Origin: Streptomyces sp. DG2A-72
GTDB taxonomy: Bacteria > Actinomycetota > Actinomycetes > Streptomycetales > Streptomycetaceae
Direction of reading: 5' to 3'
DNA length: 64,000 nt
Assembly (NCBI RefSeq): GCF_030499575.1
Contig: NZ_JASTLC010000001.1
Coordinates: forward strand, 4,426,001 to 4,490,000
Every line of letters starts with the position of its first letter. The stretch's first letter is position 1. A program made the translations under genes and the position numbers. This document shows, one piece after another, positions 25,053 to 37,558 of the stretch. The notes below the pieces were generated by a model that ran no database searches, had not been told where the DNA came from, and worked only from the letters and a program-made list of their open reading frames with translations.

Positions 25053-26651
25053 TCACATCCGGAAGACGCCGAAGCCACCGCGCGCGCCCTCGTAGGGGGC
25101 GGTGTGGACGGCCGACAGGCACAGGCCGAGGACGGTGCGGGTGTCGCGCGGGTCGATGACGCCGTCGTCGTACAGCCGCCCGGACAGGAACTTCGGCAGG
25201 GACTCGGACTCGATCTGCTGCTCCACCATCGCCCGCAGCGCCGCGTCGCCCTCTTCGTCGTACGGCTGTCCCTTCGCGGCGGCCGACTGGCGGGCGACGA
25301 TCGACAGCACGCCGGCGAGCTGCTGCGGGCCCATGACGGCGGACTTGGCGCTGGGCCAGGCGAAGAGGAAGCGGGGGTCGTAGGCGCGGCCGCACATGCC
25401 GTAGTGCCCGGCGCCGTACGACGCGCCCATGAGCACGGACAGGTGGGGCACCGTCGAGTTGCTGACGGCGTTGATCATCATCGCGCCGTGCTTGATGATG
25501 CCGCCCTGCTCGTACTCCTTGCCGACCATGTAGCCGGTGGTGTTGTGCAGGAAGAGCAGCGGGATGTCGCGCTGGTTGGCCAGCTGGATGAACTGGGCGG
25601 CTTTCTGGGACTCCTCGCTGAAGAGGACCCCTTGGGCGTTCGCCAGCACCCCTATGGGGTAGCCGTGGAGCGTCGCCCAGCCGGTGACCAGGCTGGTCCC
25701 GTACAGCGGCTTGAACTCGTCGAAGTCGGAGGCGTCGACGATCCGGGCGATCACCTCGCGCGGATCGAAGGGGGTGCGCAGGTCGCCGGGGACGACGCCG
25801 AGCAGCTCCTCGGCGTCGTACTTGGGGGGCTCGGCGGGCCCCGGATCCTCGTACGCCTTGCGGTGGTTGAGCCGTGCGACGACCCGCCGCGCCTGTCGCA
25901 GCGCGTCCCGCTCGTCCACGGCGAAGTAGTCCGCGAGACCCGACACGCGCGCGTGCATCTCGGCACCGCCCAGCGACTCGTCGTCGCTGTCCTCGCCGGT
26001 GGCCATCTTCACCAGGGGCGGCCCGCCGAGGAACACCTTCGCGCGCTCCTTGACCATGATCACGTGGTCGGACATGCCGGGGATGTACGCGCCGCCCGCG
26101 GTCGAGTTCCCGAAGACGACAGCGAGCGTCGGGATTCCGGCGGCGGAGAGCCGGGTGAGGTCGCGGAAGATGGCGCCGCCCGGGATGAAGATCTCCTTCT
26201 GGGACGGGAGATCGGCGCCGCCGGACTCGACCAGGTTGATGCACGGCAGCCGGTTGGCGAGCGCGATGTCGTTCGCCCGCAGGGCCTTCTTCAGGCTCCA
26301 GGGGTTGCTGGCGCCCCCGCGCACGGTGGGGTCGTTGGCGGTGATCAGGCACTCCACGCCCTCGACGACCCCGATGCCGGTGACGAGGGAGGCGCCGACC
26401 GTGCAGTCACTGCCCCAGGCGGCCAGCGGCGACAGCTCCAGGAAGGGCGTGTTGGGGTCGAGGAGCAGCTCGATGCGTTCGCGGGCGAGGAGTTTGCCGC
26501 GTTTGCGATGCCGCTCGACATATTTCGGGCCGCCCCCGGCGAGCGCCTTCGCGTGCTCGGCGTCCAGGTCGGCGAGCTTGGCGAGCATGGCCTCACGGTT
26601 CGCCCGGTAGTCCGCGCCGTCGAGGTCGAGGGCCGTGCTGAGAACCGTCAC
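25053..26651 (-). CDS. Acyl-CoA carboxylase beta subunit (carboxyltransferase)
   Basis: A 532-residue carboxyltransferase of the methylcrotonyl/geranyl-CoA type with both halves in one chain. N-half motifs are FGNSTAGGAYIPGMSDHVIM; C-half motifs are GASYGAGHYGMCGRAYDPRF and PSAKSAVMGPQQLAGV. With the alpha subunit it forms a biotin-dependent carboxylase acting on a beta-branched enoyl-CoA. The context with an AtuA-like protein suggests a geranyl-CoA-like or 3-methylcrotonyl-CoA substrate. GTG at 26651 overlaps the AtuA stop (GTGA). Confidence 0.94.
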   Translation of the reverse strand: MTVLSTALDLDGADYRANREAMLAKLADLDAEHAKALAGGGPKYVERHRKRGKLLARERIELLLDPNTPFLELSPLAAWGSDCTVGASLVTGIGVVEGVECLITANDPTVRGGASNPWSLKKALRANDIALANRLPCINLVESGGADLPSQKEIFIPGGAIFRDLTRLSAAGIPTLAVVFGNSTAGGAYIPGMSDHVIMVKERAKVFLGGPPLVKMATGEDSDDESLGGAEMHARVSGLADYFAVDERDALRQARRVVARLNHRKAYEDPGPAEPPKYDAEELLGVVPGDLRTPFDPREVIARIVDASDFDEFKPLYGTSLVTGWATLHGYPIGVLANAQGVLFSEESQKAAQFIQLANQRDIPLLFLHNTTGYMVGKEYEQGGIIKHGAMMINAVSNSTVPHLSVLMGASYGAGHYGMCGRAYDPRFLFAWPSAKSAVMGPQQLAGVLSIVARQSAAAKGQPYDEEGDAALRAMVEQQIESESLPKFLSGRLYDDGVIDPRDTRTVLGLCLSAVHTAPYEGARGGFGVFRM

Positions 26652-28336
26652 AGGAGGGCCTCCGGGATGTCCAGGTGGCGGGAGCGCAGCCATTCGCCGA
26701 GAGCTTTGGCCTGCGGGTCGAAACGGTGCTGGGCGGCGACGCCTTCGCCGAGGATTCCCTCGACGACGAAGTTGAGGGCGCGGAGGTTGGGCAGCAGGTG
26801 CCGGGCGACGGTCAGCTGCCGGCTTTCAGGGATCAGCTGCTGAAACCTGTCCACCGTCAGCTCGTGCGCCAGCCACCGCCAGGCATCGTCCGTACGCACC
26901 CACACCCCGACGTTCGCGTTTCCGCCCTTGTCCCCGCTGCGTGCGCCTGCGACGAGGCCGAGGGGGGCGCGACGCCTGGGACCGTCCAGTAGCGGCTCGG
27001 GCAGGGGTGGCTCCGCGACAGGCCCGTCGTCGTCGAGTACGGCGGTGTCGTGGGCCGGAGGCACAGGGATCCGGCGCCCGTCATGGAGGACGGCCGTATG
27101 TGGGACGGCGCCATGGGAGACGTACACATCCTCGAAGACCCCATAAGGCGCTCCCTTTCCAGGTGGCGCGAGCACATGGAAGCCGGGGTAACTGGCGAGC
27201 GCCAGCTCCACGGCGGCACTGGTGAGCGCCCGTCCGACGGTTTCCTCGTCGGGGTCGCGTACGACGAGCCGGAGCAGGGCGCTCGCGGTCTCCTCGGTCG
27301 GGGCGTCGGGCCGGTCGGTGCGGACGAGGTCCCAACGGACGTCGGTGGGCCGGGACTTGGCGAGCGCGTCCGTCATCTGCTCCCGTACGAGGTCGGCCTT
27401 GGCGTCGATGTCGAGTCCGGTGAGGACGAAGGCGACCTCGTTGCGGAAGCCGCCGAGCCGGTTGAGGCCGACCTTGAGGGTCGAGGGCGGGGCCTCGCCG
27501 CGTACGCCGTCGATACGGACGCGGTCGGTGCCGTCCTGGGTCAGCCGTACGGTGTCCAGGCGGGCGGTGACGTCGGGTCCGGCGTACCGGGCGCCGCCGG
27601 TCTCGTACAGCAGCTGGGCGGTGACCGTCCCGACGTCGACGATGCCGCCGGTGCCGGGGTGTTTGGTGATGACGCAGCTGCCGTCGGCGTGGAGTTCGGC
27701 CAGAGGAAAGCCGGGACGGCGCAGGTCGGGGCCGCCGTCGCGGAAGAACGCGTAGTTGCCGCCGGTGGCCTGCGCCCCGCACTCCAGTACATGCCCGGCG
27801 ACGACGGCGCCCGCGAGCCGGTCGTACTCCCCCGGCTGCCAGCCGAAGTGGGCTGCGGCGGGCCCCATGACCAGGGCCGCGTCCGTCACCCGCCCGGTCA
27901 CCACGATGTCGGCGCCCTCCCGCAGACAGGCGGCGATGCCGAAGCCGCCGAGGTAGGCATGGGCGGCGAGGCTGCCGGGGTGCTGGGCGGTGAGGTCGTC
28001 GCCCTCGACGTGCGCGACGCGGAGGGGGATGCCGAGCCGGTCCGCCAACTTCCTTACGGCATCGGCGAGTCCGGCGGGGTTGAGCCCGCCGGCGTTGGTG
28101 ACGATCCTGACGCCGCGCTCGTGGGCGAGGCCGAGGCACTCCTCCAGCTGGCGCAGGAAGGTGCGGGCGTAACCGGCGGTCGGGTCCTTCAGCCGGTCCC
28201 TTCCCAGGATGAGCATGGTGAGTTCGGCGAGGTAGTCGCCGGTGAGGACGTCGAGTTCGCCGCCGGTGAGCATCTCGCGCATGGCGTCGAAGCGGTCGCC
28301 GTAGAAACCGGAGGCGTTGCCGATACGGAGGGTCAC
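26648..28336 (-). CDS. AtuA-like acyclic terpene utilisation family protein
   Basis: A 562-residue protein resembling AtuA, which is needed for acyclic terpene (citronellol/geraniol) breakdown in pseudomonads; its chemistry is not established. The N-terminal domain carries RIGNASGFYGDRFDAMREML, TNAGGLNPAGLADAVRKLA and DIVVTGRVTDAALVMGPAAA. The C-terminal domain ends with LVAGARSGDKGGNANVGVWV. The GTG at 28336 overlaps the TIGR03084 stop (GTGA). It is conserved beside acyl-CoA carboxylases in many actinobacteria, which supports a step in branched or isoprenoid acyl-CoA catabolism. The fused frame upstream to 28798 lies within the previous gene. Confidence 0.9.
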   Translation of the reverse strand: MTLRIGNASGFYGDRFDAMREMLTGGELDVLTGDYLAELTMLILGRDRLKDPTAGYARTFLRQLEECLGLAHERGVRIVTNAGGLNPAGLADAVRKLADRLGIPLRVAHVEGDDLTAQHPGSLAAHAYLGGFGIAACLREGADIVVTGRVTDAALVMGPAAAHFGWQPGEYDRLAGAVVAGHVLECGAQATGGNYAFFRDGGPDLRRPGFPLAELHADGSCVITKHPGTGGIVDVGTVTAQLLYETGGARYAGPDVTARLDTVRLTQDGTDRVRIDGVRGEAPPSTLKVGLNRLGGFRNEVAFVLTGLDIDAKADLVREQMTDALAKSRPTDVRWDLVRTDRPDAPTEETASALLRLVVRDPDEETVGRALTSAAVELALASYPGFHVLAPPGKGAPYGVFEDVYVSHGAVPHTAVLHDGRRIPVPPAHDTAVLDDDGPVAEPPLPEPLLDGPRRRAPLGLVAGARSGDKGGNANVGVWVRTDDAWRWLAHELTVDRFQQLIPESRQLTVARHLLPNLRALNFVVEGILGEGVAAQHRFDPQAKALGEWLRSRHLDIPEALL

Positions 28337-29127
28337 GCCCCGGATCCCTTCGGCGGGCGTCCGGTGCCGGGCGGGCCCGCGAAGGCCTGGGCGATGTCCA
28401 GCCAGCGATCGGCGTCGGGACCCTCGGCCCGTACGGCGAGGTCGGCGCGGTGGGCGCGCCGGGTGACCAGGAGGCAGAAGTCGAGCGCGGGCCCGGTGAC
28501 ACGTTGCGCCGCGTCTTCGGGGCCGTAGGCCCACAGGTCTCCTGAGGGGGCGATGACTTCCACCCGGAACGCGTCGGCGGGTGCGGTCAGCCCGTGCACC
28601 ATGAAGGCATAGTCCCGAGCCCGCACCCCGATGCGGACCACATGCCGGAGCCGGTCCGTGGGTGGGCGGACCACACCCAGGGTGTCGGCGATGTCCTGGC
28701 CGTGGGCCCAGGTCTCCATGAGTCGGCCGGTTGCCATAGAGGCAGCCGACATGGGTGGGCCGTACCAGGGAAAGCGCGTCCCTGTGTCGGCGGCGCACAG
28801 CGTGCGGTCGAGTGCCTCGCGCCCGGCCCGCCAGTCGGCGAGCAGCTCGGCGGGAGGCTTGGCCGCGCCTTCCTGCGCGCCGTCGTCGACGAAGACGTCC
28901 ATCGCTGCGAGCGCCTTCTCCATCTCACCCCTGAAGGCGTCCGGGTCCGTCATGGCGAGCAGCGCACTGCGGTCGGTCCAGGCGAGGTGCGCGATCTGAT
29001 GGGCCACGGTCCAGCCGACGGCGGGGGTGGCGAGCGCCCACTGCTCCTCGCTCAACTCCCCCACCAGACAGTCGAGTTCCTCGCTCTCCTCACGCAGGTC
29101 GTCGATCACAGGCATCGGATCGGACAC
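28333..29127 (-). CDS. TIGR03084-family metal-binding protein (DinB/mycothiol-isomerase-like)
   Basis: A 264-residue cytoplasmic protein, first gene of the operon. The four-helix DinB-like domain shows WTVAHQIAHLAWTDRSALL near residue 45 and GRLMETWAHGQDIADTLGV near residue 145, giving the histidines that bind metal in this superfamily. The relatives include mycothiol-dependent isomerases, so it may process a mycothiol or CoA adduct, but this is inference. GTG at 29127 has GGGGAG seven bases upstream. The upstream region holds the candidate TetR operator. Confidence 0.87.
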   Translation of the reverse strand: MSDPMPVIDDLREESEELDCLVGELSEEQWALATPAVGWTVAHQIAHLAWTDRSALLAMTDPDAFRGEMEKALAAMDVFVDDGAQEGAAKPPAELLADWRAGREALDRTLCAADTGTRFPWYGPPMSAASMATGRLMETWAHGQDIADTLGVVRPPTDRLRHVVRIGVRARDYAFMVHGLTAPADAFRVEVIAPSGDLWAYGPEDAAQRVTGPALDFCLLVTRRAHRADLAVRAEGPDADRWLDIAQAFAGPPGTGRPPKGSGA

Positions 29128-29199
29128 GGAGCGCTCCCCTCGGGCACGGCGGTGTGCGGGGTGGTGCGCTTCGGAGCATGGCAGCGACGCCAAAAACAA

Positions 29200-29213
29200 G
29201 CAAGCGTGCTTGC
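29200..29213. promoter_or_regulatory. Candidate TetR operator ahead of the catabolic operon
   Basis: GCAAGCGTGCTTGC has perfect six-base arms around GT and lies 73 bases upstream of the first operon gene, embedded in locally AT-rich DNA where a promoter is expected. The GCAAGC/GCTTGC arms resemble sites of TetR repressors of acyl-CoA genes in actinobacteria. Confidence 0.6.
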
Positions 29214-29248
29214 ATTGATTTGAATACGTGGGCGCTGACCTGCTGAGG

Positions 29249-29353
29249 TCACAGAGGGTCGGGCGTGACCTGCCAGATGGTGACGAGTTCCGAGCGTGGC
29301 GTGATCATGTAGACGAAGAATCCGTTGGCCACGTAGGCGTGCTTCGCGCAGTC
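29249..29353 (-). pseudogene. C-terminal remnant of a RelE-like toxin
   Basis: The frame directly after the DUF6247 stop reads HAYVANGFFVYMITPRSELV and then TIWQVTPDPL before its stop, a pattern like the last strands of RelE/ParE-type toxins. No start codon or N-terminal part exists: the preceding bases belong to the DUF6247 gene. It looks like a truncated partner of a toxin-antitoxin pair. Family assignment is tentative. Confidence 0.4.
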
Positions 29354-29711
29354 ACTCCGTGTGCACCGCCTTGGCAGCATCGCGGTAGACGCCGCCGGCG
29401 GTGGCCAGGTGCTCGCGTGCTTCGTCCGGTGCGATCGCAAGGTGGGCCAGGTACTCGGCGCGGTGGTATGCCCTCGCCGTTTCCGGATGGCGCTCGATCT
29501 CGATCAGAGCAGCCCAGTGCTCGAGGTAGGCATGGACCGGCTTGAGAGAACCGTGCTCCACCGCCTCCGCCAGAACCTGGTCCTTGGCCTGGTCATAGGC
29601 AGTCAGAAGCTGGGGCGCGACGACAGCGCAGGCAGCACGCAAGGCTCCTGGGGTGCGCTCCGGGCGGGGAATCAGCGGTCCGTCGCCCACGGCGGTGTGT
29701 TGCGGACTCAT
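29352..29711 (-). CDS. DUF6247-like protein, possible antitoxin relic
   Basis: A 119-residue soluble helical protein resembling DUF6247 proteins of Streptomyces. The core is LLTAYDQAKDQVLAEAVEHG followed by LEHWAALIEIERHPETARAY. Such genes often precede a short RelE-like gene, and here only the tail of one remains, beginning at this gene's stop codon. It therefore may be an orphan antitoxin-like gene; no DNA-binding motif is obvious. ATG at 29711 has a weak ribosome site (GGGAACGG). Confidence 0.65.
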   Translation of the reverse strand: MSPQHTAVGDGPLIPRPERTPGALRAACAVVAPQLLTAYDQAKDQVLAEAVEHGSLKPVHAYLEHWAALIEIERHPETARAYHRAEYLAHLAIAPDEAREHLATAGGVYRDAAKAVHTE

Positions 29712-29824
29712 GCTGCCGTTCCCTTCGTGTCCTCTGGGGACGGACCGGCCACGCGCCGGGTGCCGATGGTCCAGGGCACGAATCCGACTCTAGCCCCGCT
29801 CCGCCTCACCACGACGCAGAACGG

Positions 29825-30826
29825 TCAGGAACCAGCGCCCAGCCCCTTCGCCTTCCCCCGCCCCACCTGCGTCCGTACCGCCCCCATGCTCGCGGCGATG
29901 ACCAGGGCGATCGCGGCGGCCTCGGTGGCGGAGAGGGCCTGGTTGAGGACGAGGAAGCCGGCAGCCGCGGCGACGGCGGGTTCGAGGCTCATCAGGATGG
30001 CGAAGGTGGAGGCGGGCAGGCGGCGCAGGGCGAGGAGTTCGAGGGTGTAGGGCAGGACGGAGGAGAGGATCGCGACCGCCGAGCCCAGGGCGATGGTCGT
30101 GGGGTCGAGGAGCTTCGAGCCCGATTCGGCGATGCCCAGCGGCAGGAACAGGACCGCCGCGACCACCATCGCGAGGGCGAGCCCGTCGGCCTGCGGGAAG
30201 CGTCGCCCCGTACGGGCGCTGAAAACGATATAGGCCGCCCACATGACGCCGGCACCCAGGGCAAAAGCCACACCTATGGGGTCCAGGCTGCTGAATCCGC
30301 CACCGCCGAGCAGGAAGACACCGGCGATGGCGAGTCCGGCCCAGATGAGGTTGACGGCCCGGCGGGAGGCGAGGACCGAGAGGGCGAGCGGGCCGAGCAC
30401 CTCGAGGGTGACGGCGGGGCCGAGGGGGATGCGGGCGACGGCCTGGTAGAAGAGGCCGTTCATCGCGGCCATGGTGATACCGAAGACGACGACCGTGCCC
30501 CAGTCGGTGCGCGAGTGGCCGCGCACGCGCGGGCGGCAGATCAGCAGCAGCACGAGCGCCGCCGCCAGTAGCCGAAGGGTCACCACACCGAGCGCCCCCG
30601 CCCTCGGCATCAGACTCACCGCCAGCGCACCGCCGAACTGCACCGAGACACCCCCGGCCAGCACCAGGCCCACCGGCCCGAGGGAGCCCCAGCGGCGCGG
30701 GGCACCCGCCGGAGCGGGCCCATGATCCGTCACGGGAGCGGCAACCGAGGTCGGGTCGGACGGGACGGCAGCGCTGGGGGTGCTCACGGGGCCTTCCAGA
30801 GGATCAGCTCGGGGTTCGTTCATCAT
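29825..30826 (-). CDS. EamA/RhtA-type drug-metabolite transporter
   Basis: A 333-residue inner-membrane protein with ten predicted transmembrane segments in two EamA repeats (for example GLVLAGGVSVQFGGALAVSL and the closing AAAIALVIAASMGA). The N-terminal 45 residues are a disordered Pro/Ala-rich extension. RhtA-like relatives export amino acids such as threonine or homoserine; the substrate here is unknown. Two adjacent ATGs (30826 and 30823) are possible starts. It is divergent from the Tat-exported protein gene. Confidence 0.9.
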   Translation of the reverse strand: MMNEPRADPLEGPVSTPSAAVPSDPTSVAAPVTDHGPAPAGAPRRWGSLGPVGLVLAGGVSVQFGGALAVSLMPRAGALGVVTLRLLAAALVLLLICRPRVRGHSRTDWGTVVVFGITMAAMNGLFYQAVARIPLGPAVTLEVLGPLALSVLASRRAVNLIWAGLAIAGVFLLGGGGFSSLDPIGVAFALGAGVMWAAYIVFSARTGRRFPQADGLALAMVVAAVLFLPLGIAESGSKLLDPTTIALGSAVAILSSVLPYTLELLALRRLPASTFAILMSLEPAVAAAAGFLVLNQALSATEAAAIALVIAASMGAVRTQVGRGKAKGLGAGS

Positions 30827-31022
30827 GATGCACTGCTCGGTCCAGGGTAGTGGACTCCGTCAGGCGTGTGAACTCGTTATGCCACTGTCTTTCATCCCGA
30901 GACGGGCGTCCCCCATGCCCTCCGTGTCCATCGGAGAGCGGAAGTGGAAACACCGGATTGACGCGCTCGGGGCCTCTGGTGAAAGTCCTGACCCGTACGG
31001 AGCGGGCTGAGACCGTGAGCCG

Positions 31023-32096
31023 GTGACCCAGCCCCCGAAGCAGTCCCTCCTGTCCCGCCGCGCCGTGCTCCGTGGAGGAGCCGCCGCAGTGGCCGGTGTT
31101 GCCCTCGCCGCCGGCGTCGGTCAGCCCGCGTTCGCCACACCGCCCGGTCACCGTCGGCGGCTGCGGGTGCTGATCGCCACCAACGAGCCCTGGGGCACGT
31201 ACCACGTCCAACCGCTGCTCGCCGAGACCCGGCGGCGGCGCTGGTCGGTGACCCAGTTGGTGCCGGACCTGTCGCGCATCACGCCCGGGGAACCGGTGCC
31301 GGTGGCGACGCCGGACACGGCGCCCGCGGCGGACCTGCTGGTGGTGACCGGTGCCGGGGACTGGCCGCTCGAGTGTGCGGAACGGTTCGCGCGGTTGCCG
31401 TCGGCCGCGAGTTCGCTGGCGTATCTGGGGCCTCAGGAGGCGCCCGGCGCACGGCAGTTGCGGCATCGGCTGCGTACGATCACCTCCTCGTCGCCCGCCG
31501 AAGCGCGGGCCTTCGCCGGATATCTGGGCACGCGGCGGCGGATCCGCGTGGTCGGCTCACCCCAGACCGACACGCTGCCGGAGCACCGGCCCGAGCCGGG
31601 CCTCGTCCTGGTGCTCACCAGCGTCACCCACCCCGACGACACGGGCGGCTCCGCGCCCGGCACGGAGTTGCTGCTCGCCGCCACGGCACAGCTCGCGGCG
31701 TCCGGCCGGCGCATCCTGGTCGGCCTCCACCCCCGCGAGAACCCGGCCTTCTGGGACCGCTACGAGATCAGCAAGGTGCCCTCGATACAGGCCGCGGCCC
31801 GGGCGGAAGCGGCGATCGGCATCCCCGGCACGGTCTTCCCGCTGGTCGCGGCGGTCGGCGTCCCGCTCGTCGGCTGCACCGACCCCGCGCTGACCGTGCC
31901 CGAGTACCTGCTGTCGGTGTGCTCGTCGACGATCGACGACCCGGCCGAGGCGGTCAGGGCAGTGACCGGTGCCCGGCTGCCCTCCCCCGACGTCCTGGCG
32001 GACGCCGTCGGCCCCATCGGCGGCTCCGCGGCCCGCCTGCTCGACGTGTGGGCCGCAACGGCGGCCGACTGCCACGCCCCCTCAGCCGCGGCCTGA
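31023..32096 (+). CDS. Tat-exported protein of unknown function
   Basis: A 357-residue protein with a twin-arginine signal (SRRAVLRGGAAAVAGVALAA, residues 11-30) and an AFA-type cleavage region near residue 38. The mature part has a Rossmann-like alternation (RVLIATNEPWGTYHVQPLLA, LVLVLTSVTHPDDTGGS, RRILVGLHPRENP). It resembles the acceptor half of glycosyl- or glycerophosphotransferases in layout, but I do not recognise catalytic residues. The start is GTG at 31023 with a weak upstream site. It lies alone, convergent by 22 bases with the large dehydrogenase gene. Confidence 0.78.
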   Translation: MTQPPKQSLLSRRAVLRGGAAAVAGVALAAGVGQPAFATPPGHRRRLRVLIATNEPWGTYHVQPLLAETRRRRWSVTQLVPDLSRITPGEPVPVATPDTAPAADLLVVTGAGDWPLECAERFARLPSAASSLAYLGPQEAPGARQLRHRLRTITSSSPAEARAFAGYLGTRRRIRVVGSPQTDTLPEHRPEPGLVLVLTSVTHPDDTGGSAPGTELLLAATAQLAASGRRILVGLHPRENPAFWDRYEISKVPSIQAAARAEAAIGIPGTVFPLVAAVGVPLVGCTDPALTVPEYLLSVCSSTIDDPAEAVRAVTGARLPSPDVLADAVGPIGGSAARLLDVWAATAADCHAPSAAA

Positions 32097-32118
32097 GACG
32101 ACACCAGCCCCGCCTTCC

Positions 32119-36219
<4,101 letters not shown>

Positions 36220-36228
36220 TCTCAGGCA

Positions 36229-36305
36229 TACGACGATGAGGGGCGCCCGGAGCCACGCGGCGGTAGCCGCATATCGGCGAGGCCCGGGCGCCCCTCGTCG
36301 TCGTA
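36229..36305. terminator. 22-pair bidirectional terminator after serC
   Basis: Bases 36229-36250 pair with 36284-36305 with one mismatch, leaving a 33-base loop that includes a weaker hairpin. It separates serC from the convergent cupin gene, so it serves both. Confidence 0.88.
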
Positions 36306-36313
36306 CGGCGTGG

Positions 36314-36679
36314 TCACCCCATCTGCGAGGTCACATGGTCGATGACCTGATCGAACTCGGCCGTCGGCGAGAAGTCGATGTACTCGCAGTCCTCCAGCGC
36401 CAGCGGAACGTGACCGGGTGCCCAGTAGAACGCCTGCCCCGGCTCATAGGTCTCCTCGCCCTCGGGGGTCCGCATCTGCAGACGACCCGAGAACATGTAC
36501 CCCCAGTGGGGGCACTGGCACATGTCATCGGGCATGCCCTTCAGGGCGGGCCCCATGTCCGTGCCCTTCGGCAGCCGGACGAACGCGACGCTCATCTCTC
36601 CGCCGATCGTGGTCTTTCGCAGCTCCACGCCCTCGCCCTCCAGGGCGACCGCGGTACCTTCCTTCGTCACCGCTGTCAT
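36314..36679 (-). CDS. Small cupin-domain protein
   Basis: A 121-residue single-domain cupin (double-stranded beta barrel). The core motif is CPHWGYMFSGRLQMRTPEGE, with EPGQAFYWAPGHVP as the second motif, giving His/Glu/His candidates for a metal site. Function unknown; it could be a ligand-binding or dioxygenase-like protein. ATG at 36679 has TTGGAGGAA just upstream; the longer form to 36700 is unlikely. It is the last gene downstream of the Drr-type ABC exporter, with a 57-base gap. Confidence 0.85.
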   Translation of the reverse strand: MTAVTKEGTAVALEGEGVELRKTTIGGEMSVAFVRLPKGTDMGPALKGMPDDMCQCPHWGYMFSGRLQMRTPEGEETYEPGQAFYWAPGHVPLALEDCEYIDFSPTAEFDQVIDHVTSQMG

Positions 36680-36736
36680 GATTCCTCCAAGTTCGTCCAC
36701 CTTCAGTCTCCCGCCGGAGGACGAGGGATGCCCACC

Positions 36737-37558
36737 TCAGCGGCTGAGCTTCTGGAACCGCCGCACCGCGAGCGGCAGGAAGATCAGCGTGAGGATCACC
36801 GGCCAGACTCCCGCCATGAGCAGCGCGTGCTGCTCGATCCAGGAGTCGCCGGTCGCGCCCGGCGAGCCGAAGAGGTCGCGGGTGGCCGCCGCCGTGGAGG
36901 AGATGGGGTTCCAGGCCGCGACCCAGCCGAGCCAGTCCGGCATCAGCTGCGGGGCGACGAAGATGCTGGAGATCATCGTCAGCGGGAAGGCGACCGCGAA
37001 CAGTCCGCCGGCCGCCTCGGGGTTGGGTACGAGCAGGCCCAGCCACACGCCGATCCAGATCAGCGCGAAGCGCAGCCACAGCAGCAGCCCGAAGGCCGCG
37101 AGGAAGCCGAAGCCGCCGTCCGGCCGCCAGCCCATCGCGAACGCCGTCAGCATCATGATGCCGAGTTCCGCGCAGGCCACGACGAGGTCGGTCACCCCGC
37201 GCCCGGCGACGACCGCGGACGAGGCCATCGGCATGGAGCGGAACCGGTCGATGACGCCCTTGGTGGAGTCGTACACCACGACGGTCGCCGTGTTGATGAA
37301 GCCGAAGGCCATGGTCATCACGAACATGCCCGGCATCAGGAAGTCCTGGTAGTTCCCGCCGCCGGGCACCTTCATGGCGCTGCCGAAGACATAGGCGTAC
37401 AGGAACACGGACAGGATCGGGAAGCCGAGCTGCCAGGCGATGTTGACGGGCTGGCGCTGATAGTGGGTGAGGCCGCGGCGGACGATGTTCCAGCAGTCGG
37501 CGAGCGCCCAGTAGGTGCGGCTGCGGGCGGGGTGCCCGGTCAGGTCCAGAGCGCTCAC
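36737..37558 (-). CDS. ABC-2 type exporter permease (DrrB-like)
   Basis: A 273-residue membrane protein with six transmembrane segments and the ABC-2 signature ([20 protein letters not shown] near residue 180, and the [17 protein letters not shown] stretch). It belongs with the DrrA-like ATPase encoded just upstream; its GTG start at 37558 overlaps that stop (GTGA). DrrAB pairs export drugs or lipids. The divergent TetR gene and twin operators suggest induction by the exported compound. Confidence 0.92.
   Translation of the reverse strand: MSALDLTGHPARSRTYWALADCWNIVRRGLTHYQRQPVNIAWQLGFPILSVFLYAYVFGSAMKVPGGGNYQDFLMPGMFVMTMAFGFINTATVVVYDSTKGVIDRFRSMPMASSAVVAGRGVTDLVVACAELGIMMLTAFAMGWRPDGGFGFLAAFGLLLWLRFALIWIGVWLGLLVPNPEAAGGLFAVAFPLTMISSIFVAPQLMPDWLGWVAAWNPISSTAAATRDLFGSPGATGDSWIEQHALLMAGVWPVILTLIFLPLAVRRFQKLSR

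Noticed and set aside
23197..26352. One 1051-codon protein joining carboxylase genes
   Set aside because: Only the part from GTG at 25044 is biotin carboxylase; the upstream part is another frame of the carboxyltransferase gene.
19098..29127. Secondary-metabolite gene cluster
   Set aside because: No polyketide, peptide or terpene synthase is present; the enzymes are catabolic.
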